The notes under the pieces: model-generated | The model's input: the letters and a program-made list of their open reading frames with translations, nothing else | Databases searched by the model: none | What the model was told of the DNA's origin: nothing | Program-made: the position numbers and the translations under genes | Shown: piece after piece, positions 16,209 to 25,400 of the stretch | How positions within the stretch are numbered: the stretch's first letter is position 1 | How the letters are laid out: each line of letters begins with the position of its first letter | Source: Bacteroidota bacterium | GTDB lineage: Bacteria; Bacteroidota; Bacteroidia; B-17B0; Aurantibacillaceae | Direction: 5' to 3' | Length of the DNA: 50,024 nt | Assembly: GCA_023251755.1 (NCBI GenBank) | Contig: JAHEYF010000027.1 | Span: forward strand, 1 to 50,024

Positions 16209-16847
16209 ATGAATAGAATTTCTTTAGTATTGAATGGTATGTTGTTTGTTGCAGTTGGCATATTGTTTTACCTCTATGTTTCATTGAACAATAAGCTGGG
16301 TGGAACGGTTACCGAAACAACAACAAGTATAGCGGCCCCTAAAGTATTTACCGACCCTGCTAAATTAGCCAATGCAAAAATAGCTTATGTGAACATTGAT
16401 TCCCTCGATAAAAAATACGAATACATCAGTGATTATTCAAAAACAATACGCGGCAAACAGGCTTCCATTGAAGGCCTGATGAACAGCATGGTGGCCCGTT
16501 TGCAGCAGGAGTACGCTGAGTTTCAACAATCGGTACAGGCCGGTTTAAAATCGGAGGCCGAATTAAAAAAGATTCAGGCTCAGCTGGAACAACAACAGTA
16601 TGAAATTGCCAATAAAGAAAAACAATTGCAGGGACTTAGTGAAGAAGTGGCAGCAAGGCAAAGCGAAATGCTGAAAAATGTGTCCTCATTCGTAGCGAAA
16701 TACAACAGTGGTAAATATGATTTTATATTGGCCTATACTTCCAACATTGGTTCTGTTCTTTATGCCAGGCCCGACCTGGAAATAACAAAAGATGTTATTG
16801 AAGGTTTAAATGCGGAGTATAAAATAACAAAAAACCAGAAAAAATAA
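16209..16847 (+). CDS. OmpH/Skp-like periplasmic chaperone, membrane-anchored
   Basis: Protein of 212 aa. Residues about 6-26 form a single hydrophobic anchor or signal segment, followed by a linker. Then KIAYVNIDSLDKKYEYISDY matches the start of the Skp/OmpH domain. Residues about 85-155 are a Gln/Glu/Lys-rich coiled coil (ELKKIQAQLEQQQYEIANKE) forming the tentacles, and the end returns to a small beta element (KYDFILAYTSNIGSVLYARP). Skp proteins keep outer-membrane proteins unfolded in the periplasm; this version may stay tethered to the inner membrane. It is followed 2 nt later by a MazG-like gene, probably in one transcript. Confidence 0.88.
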   Translation: MNRISLVLNGMLFVAVGILFYLYVSLNNKLGGTVTETTTSIAAPKVFTDPAKLANAKIAYVNIDSLDKKYEYISDYSKTIRGKQASIEGLMNSMVARLQQEYAEFQQSVQAGLKSEAELKKIQAQLEQQQYEIANKEKQLQGLSEEVAARQSEMLKNVSSFVAKYNSGKYDFILAYTSNIGSVLYARPDLEITKDVIEGLNAEYKITKNQKK

Positions 16848-16849
16848 GT

Positions 16850-17248
16850 ATGGAAAAAAAAGCACAGTTGATTAATAAAATAATGAGTGTTCATGAATTT
16901 CATGAAGTGTTTTTGATTGGAAACAACCATGCCCCTCAGCTTGTTGAAGCAAAAGATTACACTCTTCGCCATAATTTAATGAAAGAAGAAAACGAAGAAT
17001 ACTTAGAGGCCTGTGAAAAAGGGGATTTGATAGAAATAGCAGATGCACTCGGCGATCAATTGTATATTTTATTCGGAACCATCCTTAAACACGGACTGCA
17101 ACATAAAATTGAAGAAGTTTTTGACGAAATCCACCGCAGCAATATGAGTAAACTCGACGAGAACGGAAAACCCATTTTCCGTGAAGACGGTAAAGTCTTA
17201 AAAAGCCCGCTTTATTTCAGGCCCAACATAAAAAAAGTGCTGGAATAA
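16850..17248 (+). CDS. MazG-like / phosphoribosyl-ATP pyrophosphohydrolase-like protein
   Basis: Protein of 132 aa in the all-alpha NTP pyrophosphatase superfamily. LMKEENEEYLEACEKGDLIE carries the EExxE metal-binding helix, and EIADALGDQLYILFGTILKH carries the second ExxD helix. HRSNMSKLDENGKPIFREDG and LKSPLYFRPNIK complete the pattern of the small Bacteroidota subfamily. It should hydrolyse a nucleoside triphosphate or related pyrophosphate; it is probably not the histidine enzyme HisE, since no his genes are nearby. The start lies 2 nt after the upstream gene. Confidence 0.82.
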   Translation: MEKKAQLINKIMSVHEFHEVFLIGNNHAPQLVEAKDYTLRHNLMKEENEEYLEACEKGDLIEIADALGDQLYILFGTILKHGLQHKIEEVFDEIHRSNMSKLDENGKPIFREDGKVLKSPLYFRPNIKKVLE

Positions 17249-17500
17249 GTATTATCGGTATTCATCTGACATTTATTGGCAATTATCGTTGAAAAGAGTG
17301 TATTTTCTGATAGTTTACTTTCCACTTTCGAACTTATTTCCTTATTTTAGAAGCTTAAATTAATTTTATTCTTTACTTGTTTTAATTGTATTGACATTAA
17401 TTTTTTTGCTATGGTCCTTCATCTGACAACAATTGACTTCACTACTGAAAAGACTTTAAAAACAAGCTTTTCAGTAAATAAGAACCAAAAATATAGAACA

Positions 17501-19447
17501 ATGAAAAAAATTTATTCCCTGTTTTGCTTCGCGATCGTTTTTTTAATCAACAGTCAGTTACAGGCCCAGGCTCCGCAGGGTATTCCGTACCAGGCTGTGG
17601 CCCGCGACAATGCTACGGGTAATGTTATTGCCAACAAGGCCATTGCAGTGAAATTTGAAATTACAACAGGCTCGGGCGGGAGTATTAATTATGCAGAAAC
17701 TTTTGGTGTTACAACCAATGGTTTTGGCTTGTTTAGCCTTACCATGGGGCAGGGGACAGTTGTTCAGGGTACTTTTAATAATATTCCCTGGGCAGCCGGT
17801 AACAAATGGCTCAATGTATATATTGATACGAGTGGGATCGGAACCTTTGGCGCTCCCGTCAGTCAGACCCAGTTTATGAGTGTTCCTTACTCTTTATATG
17901 CAACCAACGCAGGTACAGCAGCTACAAGTACGGCACTGGGTATGTTAGGAAGCAGTCAGCAAACAATTTTTCACGATGGTACTGCATGGAAAGCCACCAG
18001 CACTTTGATGATTGATGATCCTGCTCAAACTGTGCTTATCAATGGCACGGCTAAAATTCACGCATTGAGGATCAATAACAATTACAACCTGCCTTTAGCA
18101 GCGGGCAGCAATGGCGATGTATTAACTTTTGGTACCGGTGGTGCAACCTCCTGGGCCCCTCTGCCTGTACCTGTTAACAACAACTGGCTTTTAACCGGCA
18201 ACACCGGTACAACAACCGCACAAAATTTTTTAGGGACCACCGATGCTGTTGACCTTGTTTTCAGGACCAACAACACAGAAAAAATGCGCATCCTCTCCAA
18301 TGGAAAAGTTGGAATAAACAACACAGCCCCTATAAGAATGCTGGATGTGCAATCTGGCGATGAGATTGTTGCCCGGTTTAAAGGGACAGCTCCCCGTGCA
18401 GTATTAGAGATACAGGATGTATCCTTAGGCAGCGCCTTAAAATTTAGTCATAACAATACCGATTCTGCTTATATAGGATATGATGTATTTTCTAAAACCT
18501 TCTACATCGACAATGAAAATATGGCCAATGGTCAGATACTCTTAAAAGCTCGTGAAAAAGTACTGGTCACAACAAATGAGCTAAGGGTTTCACGTGCAGG
18601 ATTCACTGGCAATCCTGCAACGCATACAAGGGCCATTATAGACGGGGTATTAATTGCTGATTCGTTGCGAATAAACGATAGTAATAATTCGCACAATGGA
18701 TGGATATTGAGTAATGCAGGTGGTGGAAATGCCATCTGGACCAACCCAGGTTCTTTATCAGGAGATAATTTAGGAAATCACACCATGACCACTAACTTAC
18801 AAACCAATGGCAACTGGTTGTCGAATGGTAGCGGCAACAATGGTGTTTTTATTAAACCAGGTGGAAACGTTGGTATTGGAACAGGCACACCTTCTTCTGC
18901 ATTAACCGTTAATGGCGATGTTGAAATTCCTGCGGCCAACGACTATAAATATTCGAACCCCAAAACACATTATGCAAGTATTGATCCTACTGCATTTGTA
19001 GAAACAAATAATTCGCCGACTGTTTCTACTATACAATACAACGGTGTATTGGGCGACGCAGTTTTTTTTCCCGGAGGAACGCCCGGAACAGCGGTGTCTA
19101 TTGCCGCTCCTGCCCATCTTCCGGACGGGGCAAGAATTACCGGTGTAACAATGGAATACGTTGACAACGAAGGAAGCTTTGACCTGACATTAACCCTGTA
19201 CCGGTCAAAAATAAATACAAGTGCAGCCAGCCCTACTACCGATGTACTTGGAACGGTGGTGTCTTCGGCAAATTCAGCCCAAAGTAAATTGCAAAGCGCG
19301 TCTTCGCCCATAAATACCTTAAATGTTGTGGACAATGGAACATACACCTACAGGGTAGGTATAACTTTTGGTACAAGAAACAAAGGCCTGAATGAGTTGA
19401 GTGTATCAAGGGTACGCATAACCTATACAGTTCAGAATGCAGATTAA
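17501..19447 (+). CDS. Secreted surface protein with tail-fibre-like repeats
   Basis: I place the start at the ATG at 17501 (648 aa), which begins a signal peptide ending near LQAQ. An in-frame ATG 90 nt upstream gives an implausible extension. The N-terminal domain (PQGIPYQAVARDNATGNVIA and YAETFGVTTNGFGLFSLTMG) is the fold at the start of many Bacteroidota extracellular collagen-like or tail-fibre-like proteins. The middle holds KMRILSNGKVGINNTAPIR and GGNVGIGTGTPSSALTVNGD, the trimeric fibre repeats also found in phage tail proteins. The C-terminal part is beta-rich with no sorting tail I recognise. It is the first gene of a four-gene T9SS-type cassette; a role as a secreted surface fibre is inferred. 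Confidence 0.8.
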   Translation: MKKIYSLFCFAIVFLINSQLQAQAPQGIPYQAVARDNATGNVIANKAIAVKFEITTGSGGSINYAETFGVTTNGFGLFSLTMGQGTVVQGTFNNIPWAAGNKWLNVYIDTSGIGTFGAPVSQTQFMSVPYSLYATNAGTAATSTALGMLGSSQQTIFHDGTAWKATSTLMIDDPAQTVLINGTAKIHALRINNNYNLPLAAGSNGDVLTFGTGGATSWAPLPVPVNNNWLLTGNTGTTTAQNFLGTTDAVDLVFRTNNTEKMRILSNGKVGINNTAPIRMLDVQSGDEIVARFKGTAPRAVLEIQDVSLGSALKFSHNNTDSAYIGYDVFSKTFYIDNENMANGQILLKAREKVLVTTNELRVSRAGFTGNPATHTRAIIDGVLIADSLRINDSNNSHNGWILSNAGGGNAIWTNPGSLSGDNLGNHTMTTNLQTNGNWLSNGSGNNGVFIKPGGNVGIGTGTPSSALTVNGDVEIPAANDYKYSNPKTHYASIDPTAFVETNNSPTVSTIQYNGVLGDAVFFPGGTPGTAVSIAAPAHLPDGARITGVTMEYVDNEGSFDLTLTLYRSKINTSAASPTTDVLGTVVSSANSAQSKLQSASSPINTLNVVDNGTYTYRVGITFGTRNKGLNELSVSRVRITYTVQNAD

Positions 19448-19487
19448 GCTACAATTAAAATATTTTTTGCAGGGGAACAATTTAAAT

Positions 19488-20252
19488 ATGAGGAAAAAAA
19501 CAACCATCATCCTTTTGTTTGTTGTTGGGGCAATTATAGCCCGGGCACAAATAGCCATTGCCCCTTATGTAATTTGTTCCGGGGCAGGCTATGGTTCCAT
19601 TGGTACAAAAAGTTTTTATTACAGCATAGGCGAACCCATCATCACTACAGGTAATAATGGCAGCGACAACCTTTATTACACACAGGGTTTTCTTCAGCCC
19701 AATTATGGAGGTTATGCAGCACTGGGTGTGCAGGCAGTAGCTCTAAACATCAGTTGCCCCGATGCAAAAGACGGATCGATTACCCTCAACATTAGCGGTG
19801 GCCATGGAAAAATAGGAATTGTGTGGCAGGGCATGACAACCGATACAACGGTGCTCACCAATTTAGTGCCCGGAACCTATACCGTAAATTTATACGATAC
19901 CCTGCTCAACGGAGCCGTTGCTCCCTACAACAACGGGAACCCGCTTCAGTTTACACTTTCCGAGGTAAGCCAGATCTGTGCCATTACCATTTACAATTCA
20001 TTTTCGCCCAACCAGGATGGTAAAAACGAAGTGTTTTATATAGGCGACATTGCTAAGTACCCTGAAAACGAAGTCTATATTTTTAACCGCTGGGGCATAC
20101 AACTATGGGCCGGTAAAAACTACGACAATGTGAACACGGTGTGGAATGGAAAAGACAACAATGGCAATGCGCTTGTTGATGGGACCTATTATTATATTAT
20201 TAATCTGAAAGGCTCAAAATCCTACAAGGGATGGGTTGAATTAACAAAATAA
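19488..20252 (+). CDS. T9SS type B cargo protein with gliding-motility-associated C-terminal domain
   Basis: Start chosen at the ATG at 19488 (254 aa), giving a signal peptide that begins MRKKTTIILLFVVG. A 17-codon extension upstream overlaps the previous gene and looks spurious. The N-terminal part (GAGYGSIGTKSFYYSIGEP and YYTQGFLQPN) is a motif often seen in short secreted Bacteroidota proteins. A SprB-like beta unit follows (NISCPDAKDGSITLNISGG). The C-terminus (YNSFSPNQDGKNEVFYIGD, VYIFNRWGIQLWAG, WNGKDNNGNALVDGTYYYII) is the CHU_C type B sorting domain. Type B cargoes are typically paired with a PorP/SprF protein, and the next gene, directly abutting, is one. Confidence 0.9.
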   Translation: MRKKTTIILLFVVGAIIARAQIAIAPYVICSGAGYGSIGTKSFYYSIGEPIITTGNNGSDNLYYTQGFLQPNYGGYAALGVQAVALNISCPDAKDGSITLNISGGHGKIGIVWQGMTTDTTVLTNLVPGTYTVNLYDTLLNGAVAPYNNGNPLQFTLSEVSQICAITIYNSFSPNQDGKNEVFYIGDIAKYPENEVYIFNRWGIQLWAGKNYDNVNTVWNGKDNNGNALVDGTYYYIINLKGSKSYKGWVELTK

Positions 20253-21161
20253 ATGAACAGAGTAGTAAACATAGTGTTCCTTTTACTTTTTGTTGCTTCC
20301 TTAAAGGCCCAGCAGGATCCGCAATACAGCCAGTACATGTTCAATCAGCTGGTTATTAACCCTGCGTATACAGGCAGCAAAGAAGCCCTGACAGTTGGTT
20401 TATCCAACCGCAACCAGTGGGTGTCTATGCCCGGTGCGCCTAAAACAGTTTCCTTGTTTATACACGGGCCATTAAAAAGTAAAAAAATAGGTTGGGGTGG
20501 GCACCTCATCAGCGAATCAATCGGTCCGGTTAAATGGTCCGGTATCTATGGGGATTTTGCGTACCGCATTGTCCTGCCCAAAGGTAAATTGTCATTTGGC
20601 CTTTCTGCAGGTATACTGGGTTATGCATTTGATGTTTCGCAAATGAAATACAAAGAGGCCGGCGAATCAATTATAAACGGGCCAACAAATTCGGGTGCAC
20701 TCGATTTTAATACAGGTTTTTATTATTACACCGGTTCGTTTTATATAGGCGGTTCACTTACCCATCTCAACAAAGCCAAAGTCTACAACCAGGGAACAAC
20801 TTCCATTCAGTTGCGCCCGCATTGTTTTATATACATGGGCAAGGCCTGGGAGCTAAATGAAAATTTAGTGTTCAATCCTTCCGTCATGCTGAAAACACTC
20901 ACCGAAGGGGATTATTCAGCTCTCGACCTGAACGTCAATTTTCTTATTCGAAACCGCTTATGGCTGGGCCTGTCTGCCAGGCAGAAATATGGAATGGTGT
21001 TTTTAATTCAATACCTGGTTAACGATAAATTTAAAATTGGTTACAGTTACGACAAAGGCGCTAACAGAATAGGAACAGCAGGGCATGCCACCCATGAAAT
21101 AATGCTGAGCTATGATTTTAATGTGTTTAAACCAAAAATGCTTTCGCCCAGGTTTTTATAG
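20253..21161 (+). CDS. PorP/SprF family T9SS outer-membrane protein
   Basis: Protein of 302 aa with a cleavable signal peptide (to about residue 19) and then QQDPQYSQYMFNQLVINPAY followed by TGSKEALTV, the PorP/SprF family signature. The rest is an alternating beta-barrel pattern ending in strands such as KIGYSYDKGANRIGTAGHAT and HEIMLSYDF. SprF-type proteins anchor or help secrete the type B cargo encoded beside them. The ATG follows the upstream TAA with no gap, which suggests translational coupling with the cargo gene. Confidence 0.95.
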   Translation: MNRVVNIVFLLLFVASLKAQQDPQYSQYMFNQLVINPAYTGSKEALTVGLSNRNQWVSMPGAPKTVSLFIHGPLKSKKIGWGGHLISESIGPVKWSGIYGDFAYRIVLPKGKLSFGLSAGILGYAFDVSQMKYKEAGESIINGPTNSGALDFNTGFYYYTGSFYIGGSLTHLNKAKVYNQGTTSIQLRPHCFIYMGKAWELNENLVFNPSVMLKTLTEGDYSALDLNVNFLIRNRLWLGLSARQKYGMVFLIQYLVNDKFKIGYSYDKGANRIGTAGHATHEIMLSYDFNVFKPKMLSPRFL

Positions 21162-21180
21162 CTGAAAACCAAAACTTTTT

Positions 21181-23865
21181 ATGAAATTCGGAAAATACAA
21201 CATACTCTTTCTTCTTTTCTTTCTCCTTATTCCTGGTGCGGGCTTTTCTCAATATAAAAAGGGGCTTAGTTATTACGAGCACAACAGTTATTTTAAAGCC
21301 ATTCCCTTATTAAAAAAAGCGGCTCAAAAAAACAACAGCAACACGGTGGACGCGGCTGTTAAATTAGCGGATTGTTACAGGGCCTTAAAAAATTATGGTG
21401 CTGCCGAAGTGTATTATAAAAGGGCCATCGAACTGGGCAACAACGATCCGCAAATTCATTACAATTACGGAACTGTATTAAAAAACAACAGCCATTACGA
21501 CGAGGCCCTGCATGAGTTTATAATTTACATCAAACAAAAACCGGACGACGACAAGGCGAAAAACGCCATCAAATCCTGCAACGAAATCAGAACATGGCAA
21601 GCCAAACCAAAGGAATACGATGTTTATCCTGTAGCAGGAATTAATACAGCCAGGTCTGAATTTTGCCCGGTGGTTTTTGAAAACAAACTCGCCTTTGTGT
21701 CCGAACGGAACCGCGACCTGGTCAATTACGAATCCAACGATTACAATGGAGAGGCCTACTTAGATGTGTTTTTAACAGGCTTAAAAAACAATGGTGTATC
21801 CGGAGGCATCAAACCTTTCTCTAAAAACATCAATTCCAAAAATCACAACGGGCCTGTGTGTTTCAGTGCCGATTTCAATACCCTTTACCTCACCCGTGTA
21901 GAGTATAACATTGATAAAAAAAACAAAGATTTTATTAACCGCGCAAAAATATTTACGGCTGTCCGCACCGGCAAATCATGGGGCAAAGCGGTTCCTTTCG
22001 AATTCAATAGCAACGATTATTCAGTAGCTTACCCCACTGTATCTGCCGATGGAAAACGCCTCTTTTTTGCAAGCGATATGCCGGGCGGACACGGTGGAAT
22101 GGATATTTATGTCTGCCAGCGCGAAGGAAACGGCTGGGACTTTCCAACTAACCTGGGGCCACAGATTAACACAAGTGGCAACGAGGTCTATCCTTATATT
22201 CGCAAAGACAGCACCTTGTTTTTTTCATCCGACGGTTTAAGCGGTTTTGGCGGACTCGATATTTTTAGCGCAAAATTCAGCGTCGATCAATGGAACCTGA
22301 TCCGCAACGAGGGATTGGGAATCAATAGTTTTACCGACGATTTTGGAATTTATTTTACCAGCGACTCCGCGGGTTATTTATCCTCTAACCGCGACGGGGG
22401 AATGGGTACAGATGATATTTACCAGTTTAAGTTCAGCAATAAATACATTACACTCGACGGTGTGGTATTGAACAGCAACAATATTAAAGATATTGCCAAA
22501 CATACAAAACTATTGCTGCTGGATGCATTTGGGAATTACTTAGCTTATGTACGTACGGATGAGAACGGTTATTTTGCATTTAAAAATTTAGATGCAGATA
22601 AAAAATACATGGTCAAGATAGATGAGAACGATCCGGGTTACGAAGATCAAAAACGTTTTTATTATGCTGAAAAAGAAGGTATAGTTATGCTGGTTACCGG
22701 AACCAACGACAAAGGAGAAAAATTTGTATTCAGGAACCTGCCCCTCGATGAAAATGCACTGCCCCACCTCGAAGTCTATGATGAGACAAACATTTCAATC
22801 GGTGGTAGTTTGTTGTATGGTGAAAAAACACTGGCCCCGGTGGCCAATACACCCATCGTACTTAAAGATGACAGAGGAACTGTTGTTCAGGAAGTGTCCA
22901 CCAATGCCTTTGGGGCTTTCCTTTTTAACAACCTCCCGGCCGATGATAAATACAGGATCGAGCTGGCCGGCGAAAAATCACCTATCCCTGCAGGTTCCAG
23001 GGTAGTGTTGACCAATACCGAAGGGAAAGAATTAAAATCGGTAAGGGCCGATGAAAATGGAATGTTTCAGTTTAAATTATTAGAAGCAGACAAAAATGTA
23101 TTGCCCGAACTGGAAGTGGAAGATACGGATCTTTCCATGAGCGTGAAGGGTGAATTACTCGACCAGCAAAAGCAACAAATACCCGGGGTTAAAATTTACC
23201 TCGGCGATCACAAAGGAAATGTTATTGATTCGGTGTTAACCGATCACCAAAGTAAATTTGAATTTAAACGCTTAAATTCAAATAAAGATTACATGCTGAG
23301 TGTGGATGGGAAAGATGAAAAAATAGCAGGCATGAACAAACTTTATATTACCAGTAACAATGGTCATAAAGAGAAAGAAATTACCAGGGATGAAAACGGA
23401 CAGTTTACACTTAAAATATTAAAGGCCGACCACAATGAGCTTACAGAGCTTTATGTGGACGATCCCTGGTTAGAAGTACTCAATTTAAAAAACAACGAGA
23501 ACAAAGAAATCACCATTACAGAAAATGTGTATTACGCTTCGGGAGAGTACAATGTGCAGGAAGAAGGCCGGGCAGTTTTGGATAAAATAATCCAGATCAT
23601 GCAGTCCAATCCCAACTTAAGTATTGAAATTATTTCGCACACCGACTCAAAAGCCGCCGACAAATTTAATATGTTGTTGTCGCAAAAAAGGGCCAGGACA
23701 GCAGTGGAGTACATGGTTTCAAAAGGTATCGGCAAAAACCGTTTAAAAGCAACCGGGATGGGTGAAAGCAGACTGATGAACCATTGCAAAAACGGGGTGA
23801 ATTGCAGCAACGAAGAACATGCAAAAAACCGAAGGACTGAATTTAAGGTGGTTCATAAAGAATAG
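21181..23865 (+). CDS. OmpA-family protein with TPR, PD40 beta-propeller and carboxypeptidase-regulatory-like repeats (PorE-like)
   Basis: Protein of 894 aa with a signal peptide. Order of parts: TPR-like helices (about 25-130); a beta-propeller of PD40/WD40-like blades (about 150-420), including GKRLFFASDMPGGHGGMDIY and STLFFSSDGLSGFGGLDIFS; a carboxypeptidase-regulatory-like unit; at least three related 90-100-residue repeats, each with a GxFxFxxLxxDxxY core and an ADENGMFQFKLLEAD-type motif; and a C-terminal OmpA peptidoglycan-binding domain (IEIISHTDSKAADKFNMLLS, RLKATGMGES, NRRTEFKV). PorE of T9SS has this architecture, so this protein may link the secretion machinery or its PorP/SprF partner to peptidoglycan. 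It is the last gene of the cassette. Confidence 0.92.
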   Translation: MKFGKYNILFLLFFLLIPGAGFSQYKKGLSYYEHNSYFKAIPLLKKAAQKNNSNTVDAAVKLADCYRALKNYGAAEVYYKRAIELGNNDPQIHYNYGTVLKNNSHYDEALHEFIIYIKQKPDDDKAKNAIKSCNEIRTWQAKPKEYDVYPVAGINTARSEFCPVVFENKLAFVSERNRDLVNYESNDYNGEAYLDVFLTGLKNNGVSGGIKPFSKNINSKNHNGPVCFSADFNTLYLTRVEYNIDKKNKDFINRAKIFTAVRTGKSWGKAVPFEFNSNDYSVAYPTVSADGKRLFFASDMPGGHGGMDIYVCQREGNGWDFPTNLGPQINTSGNEVYPYIRKDSTLFFSSDGLSGFGGLDIFSAKFSVDQWNLIRNEGLGINSFTDDFGIYFTSDSAGYLSSNRDGGMGTDDIYQFKFSNKYITLDGVVLNSNNIKDIAKHTKLLLLDAFGNYLAYVRTDENGYFAFKNLDADKKYMVKIDENDPGYEDQKRFYYAEKEGIVMLVTGTNDKGEKFVFRNLPLDENALPHLEVYDETNISIGGSLLYGEKTLAPVANTPIVLKDDRGTVVQEVSTNAFGAFLFNNLPADDKYRIELAGEKSPIPAGSRVVLTNTEGKELKSVRADENGMFQFKLLEADKNVLPELEVEDTDLSMSVKGELLDQQKQQIPGVKIYLGDHKGNVIDSVLTDHQSKFEFKRLNSNKDYMLSVDGKDEKIAGMNKLYITSNNGHKEKEITRDENGQFTLKILKADHNELTELYVDDPWLEVLNLKNNENKEITITENVYYASGEYNVQEEGRAVLDKIIQIMQSNPNLSIEIISHTDSKAADKFNMLLSQKRARTAVEYMVSKGIGKNRLKATGMGESRLMNHCKNGVNCSNEEHAKNRRTEFKVVHKE

Positions 23866-23945
23866 TTTAATCGTTCAACAGTTTATTCGTTCAATCGTTT
23901 ATATGTTGGGCTTATGAACGAATAAACAAAGGAACAAATGAACAA
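23866..23945. repeat. Inverted GTTTATTCGTTC array running into the next start codon
   Basis: GTTTATTCGTTC (23881-23892) pairs perfectly over 12 bp with GAACGAATAAAC (23916-23927). The left side also has GTTTAATCGTTCAACA and TCAATCGTTTATATG. The right side continues as GGAACAAATGAACAAATGAAC, whose last ATGAAC is the start of the following gene. Confidence 0.75.
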
Positions 23946-25334
23946 ATGAACAACAATCAAGGCCTTTCTTTAAAAAAACACTGGTATCTTTTCCCCGCCA
24001 TAATTTTATTTTTACTCCTGTATCTTTTATTGAGTGTTAACAACCGCCTTGCTGCGGACGACTTTTATTACCTGGCGCTTACACAAAAAGGAGGAGCCCT
24101 GTACGCCATGAAATACCAATACCGGTTTTTTTGCGGAAGATGGTTTGCACATACACTCGCCTGTTGGTTTCTTAATTTCGTGGCCGCTAAATATTTTTTG
24201 CTGCTCTTTCAGTGGACTACACTTACTGCCTTGTTAACAGCCCTCGGCCTGTGTTTTAAAAAAATAGCAGGCTCATATCTTTCAACCTCAATTGTTTTTA
24301 TCTACGCAGGACTGTTTTGTATTTCCTTTTTCTTTGCTTCTTACAGCATAGCCCAAACATGGTTTTGGTACATAGCCGTATGGACCTATTTGTGGAGCAT
24401 TATCGCGGCTTTGTTTTTAGTGAACGAGTTGTTGTCGCAACGTTTTAATTTTCCGGGAGTGCTGGTAATCCTGTTTACTTCAGCATTTATTGGTGGGGCA
24501 GGGGAGTCTTACGCCTTAATTGTTTTGCTCTTGCTTTTTGTTTACCTGCTTTACAAGGCCGCGTATAAAAAACAGAAAGACGGTAAACTATCTTTCGTTA
24601 AACTATTTCTTTCTGCTTTAATACTTGTAATTTCTTTTTACATGACCTATTCCTCGCCCGGTACATCGAACCGAGAGGGCTTGTTGCCGCAAACCAATAT
24701 TTTAGAAAAAATTATTCTTCATAACAAGGCTTGCGGCATCCTGTTTTTAAAACTCAGTCCTGCAAAATTGCCATTCCTTTTGCTGTTTAGTTTCCCCTGG
24801 TTTTTCATTGCAGGCCACATTCCTTCTTTTAACTGGATAAATCAAACAGCAGCAAAGTTTTTTATAAAAACGACCTGTATTTTCCTGTTCGCTGTTTATC
24901 TGTTTTTAATCCCTACCTCTTATGCCTTGTCGGATATAGCTCCCGGAAGGGCGCTGTCTATTGTTTCATTGTTGTTTTGCTGCTATTTTGTTGTATTGTT
25001 TGTGTATGCCGGAAAAAACATTCAAACTACTACCCGGCAGCAACAGCGCCTTAAAATTGTGTTCGCTCTTGCATCTGCAACAACAGTAGCTTACCAGCTG
25101 AATGCACAATACACAACAACCAACACTTATGTAAAGGCTTACGACGAAAGGGTAAAACAATTGCAAGACCTGCAGGCCTCGCGCAATAAAAACACCATTC
25201 AGTTAAAACCTTTACCTTCATCAGGACTCTTGTATTGGGAAGAGCTAAAAGAAGACACCACTTTTTACGTTAACCAGCAGTTAAAAATGGGCCTGGGCCT
25301 TGATTACCAAATCACCTCAATTAAAAAAGATTAA
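23946..25334 (+). CDS. Polytopic membrane protein (DUF6056-like)
   Basis: Protein of 462 aa with about ten to twelve hydrophobic segments. After the first membrane helix comes NRLAADDFYYLALTQKGGAL then YAMKYQYRFFCGRWFAH. A DD motif followed by GRW after the first helix is characteristic of DUF6056 and related GT-C-like membrane proteins, in which the acidic pair may bind a metal and a lipid-linked sugar. No glycosylation genes are adjacent, so function stays open. The start codon is embedded in a GAACAAAT repeat: an ATG 8 nt upstream is out of frame, and the chosen one begins MNNNQGLSLKKHWY. Confidence 0.7.
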   Translation: MNNNQGLSLKKHWYLFPAIILFLLLYLLLSVNNRLAADDFYYLALTQKGGALYAMKYQYRFFCGRWFAHTLACWFLNFVAAKYFLLLFQWTTLTALLTALGLCFKKIAGSYLSTSIVFIYAGLFCISFFFASYSIAQTWFWYIAVWTYLWSIIAALFLVNELLSQRFNFPGVLVILFTSAFIGGAGESYALIVLLLLFVYLLYKAAYKKQKDGKLSFVKLFLSALILVISFYMTYSSPGTSNREGLLPQTNILEKIILHNKACGILFLKLSPAKLPFLLLFSFPWFFIAGHIPSFNWINQTAAKFFIKTTCIFLFAVYLFLIPTSYALSDIAPGRALSIVSLLFCCYFVVLFVYAGKNIQTTTRQQQRLKIVFALASATTVAYQLNAQYTTTNTYVKAYDERVKQLQDLQASRNKNTIQLKPLPSSGLLYWEELKEDTTFYVNQQLKMGLGLDYQITSIKKD

Positions 25335-25348
25335 TTTTTAATTTTTTA

Positions 25349-25379
25349 TTTGGTTGTTTAATAATCTTTAGTACATTTG
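25349..25379 (+). promoter_or_regulatory. Promoter TTTG, 19 nt, TACATTTG
   Basis: A textbook Bacteroidota promoter: TTTG at 25349-25352, a 19-nt spacer and TACATTTG at 25372-25379. The start codon of the GyrI-like gene lies 21 nt after the -7 box. Confidence 0.75.
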
Positions 25380-25400
25380 CTGATGTAAACTATATGCACA

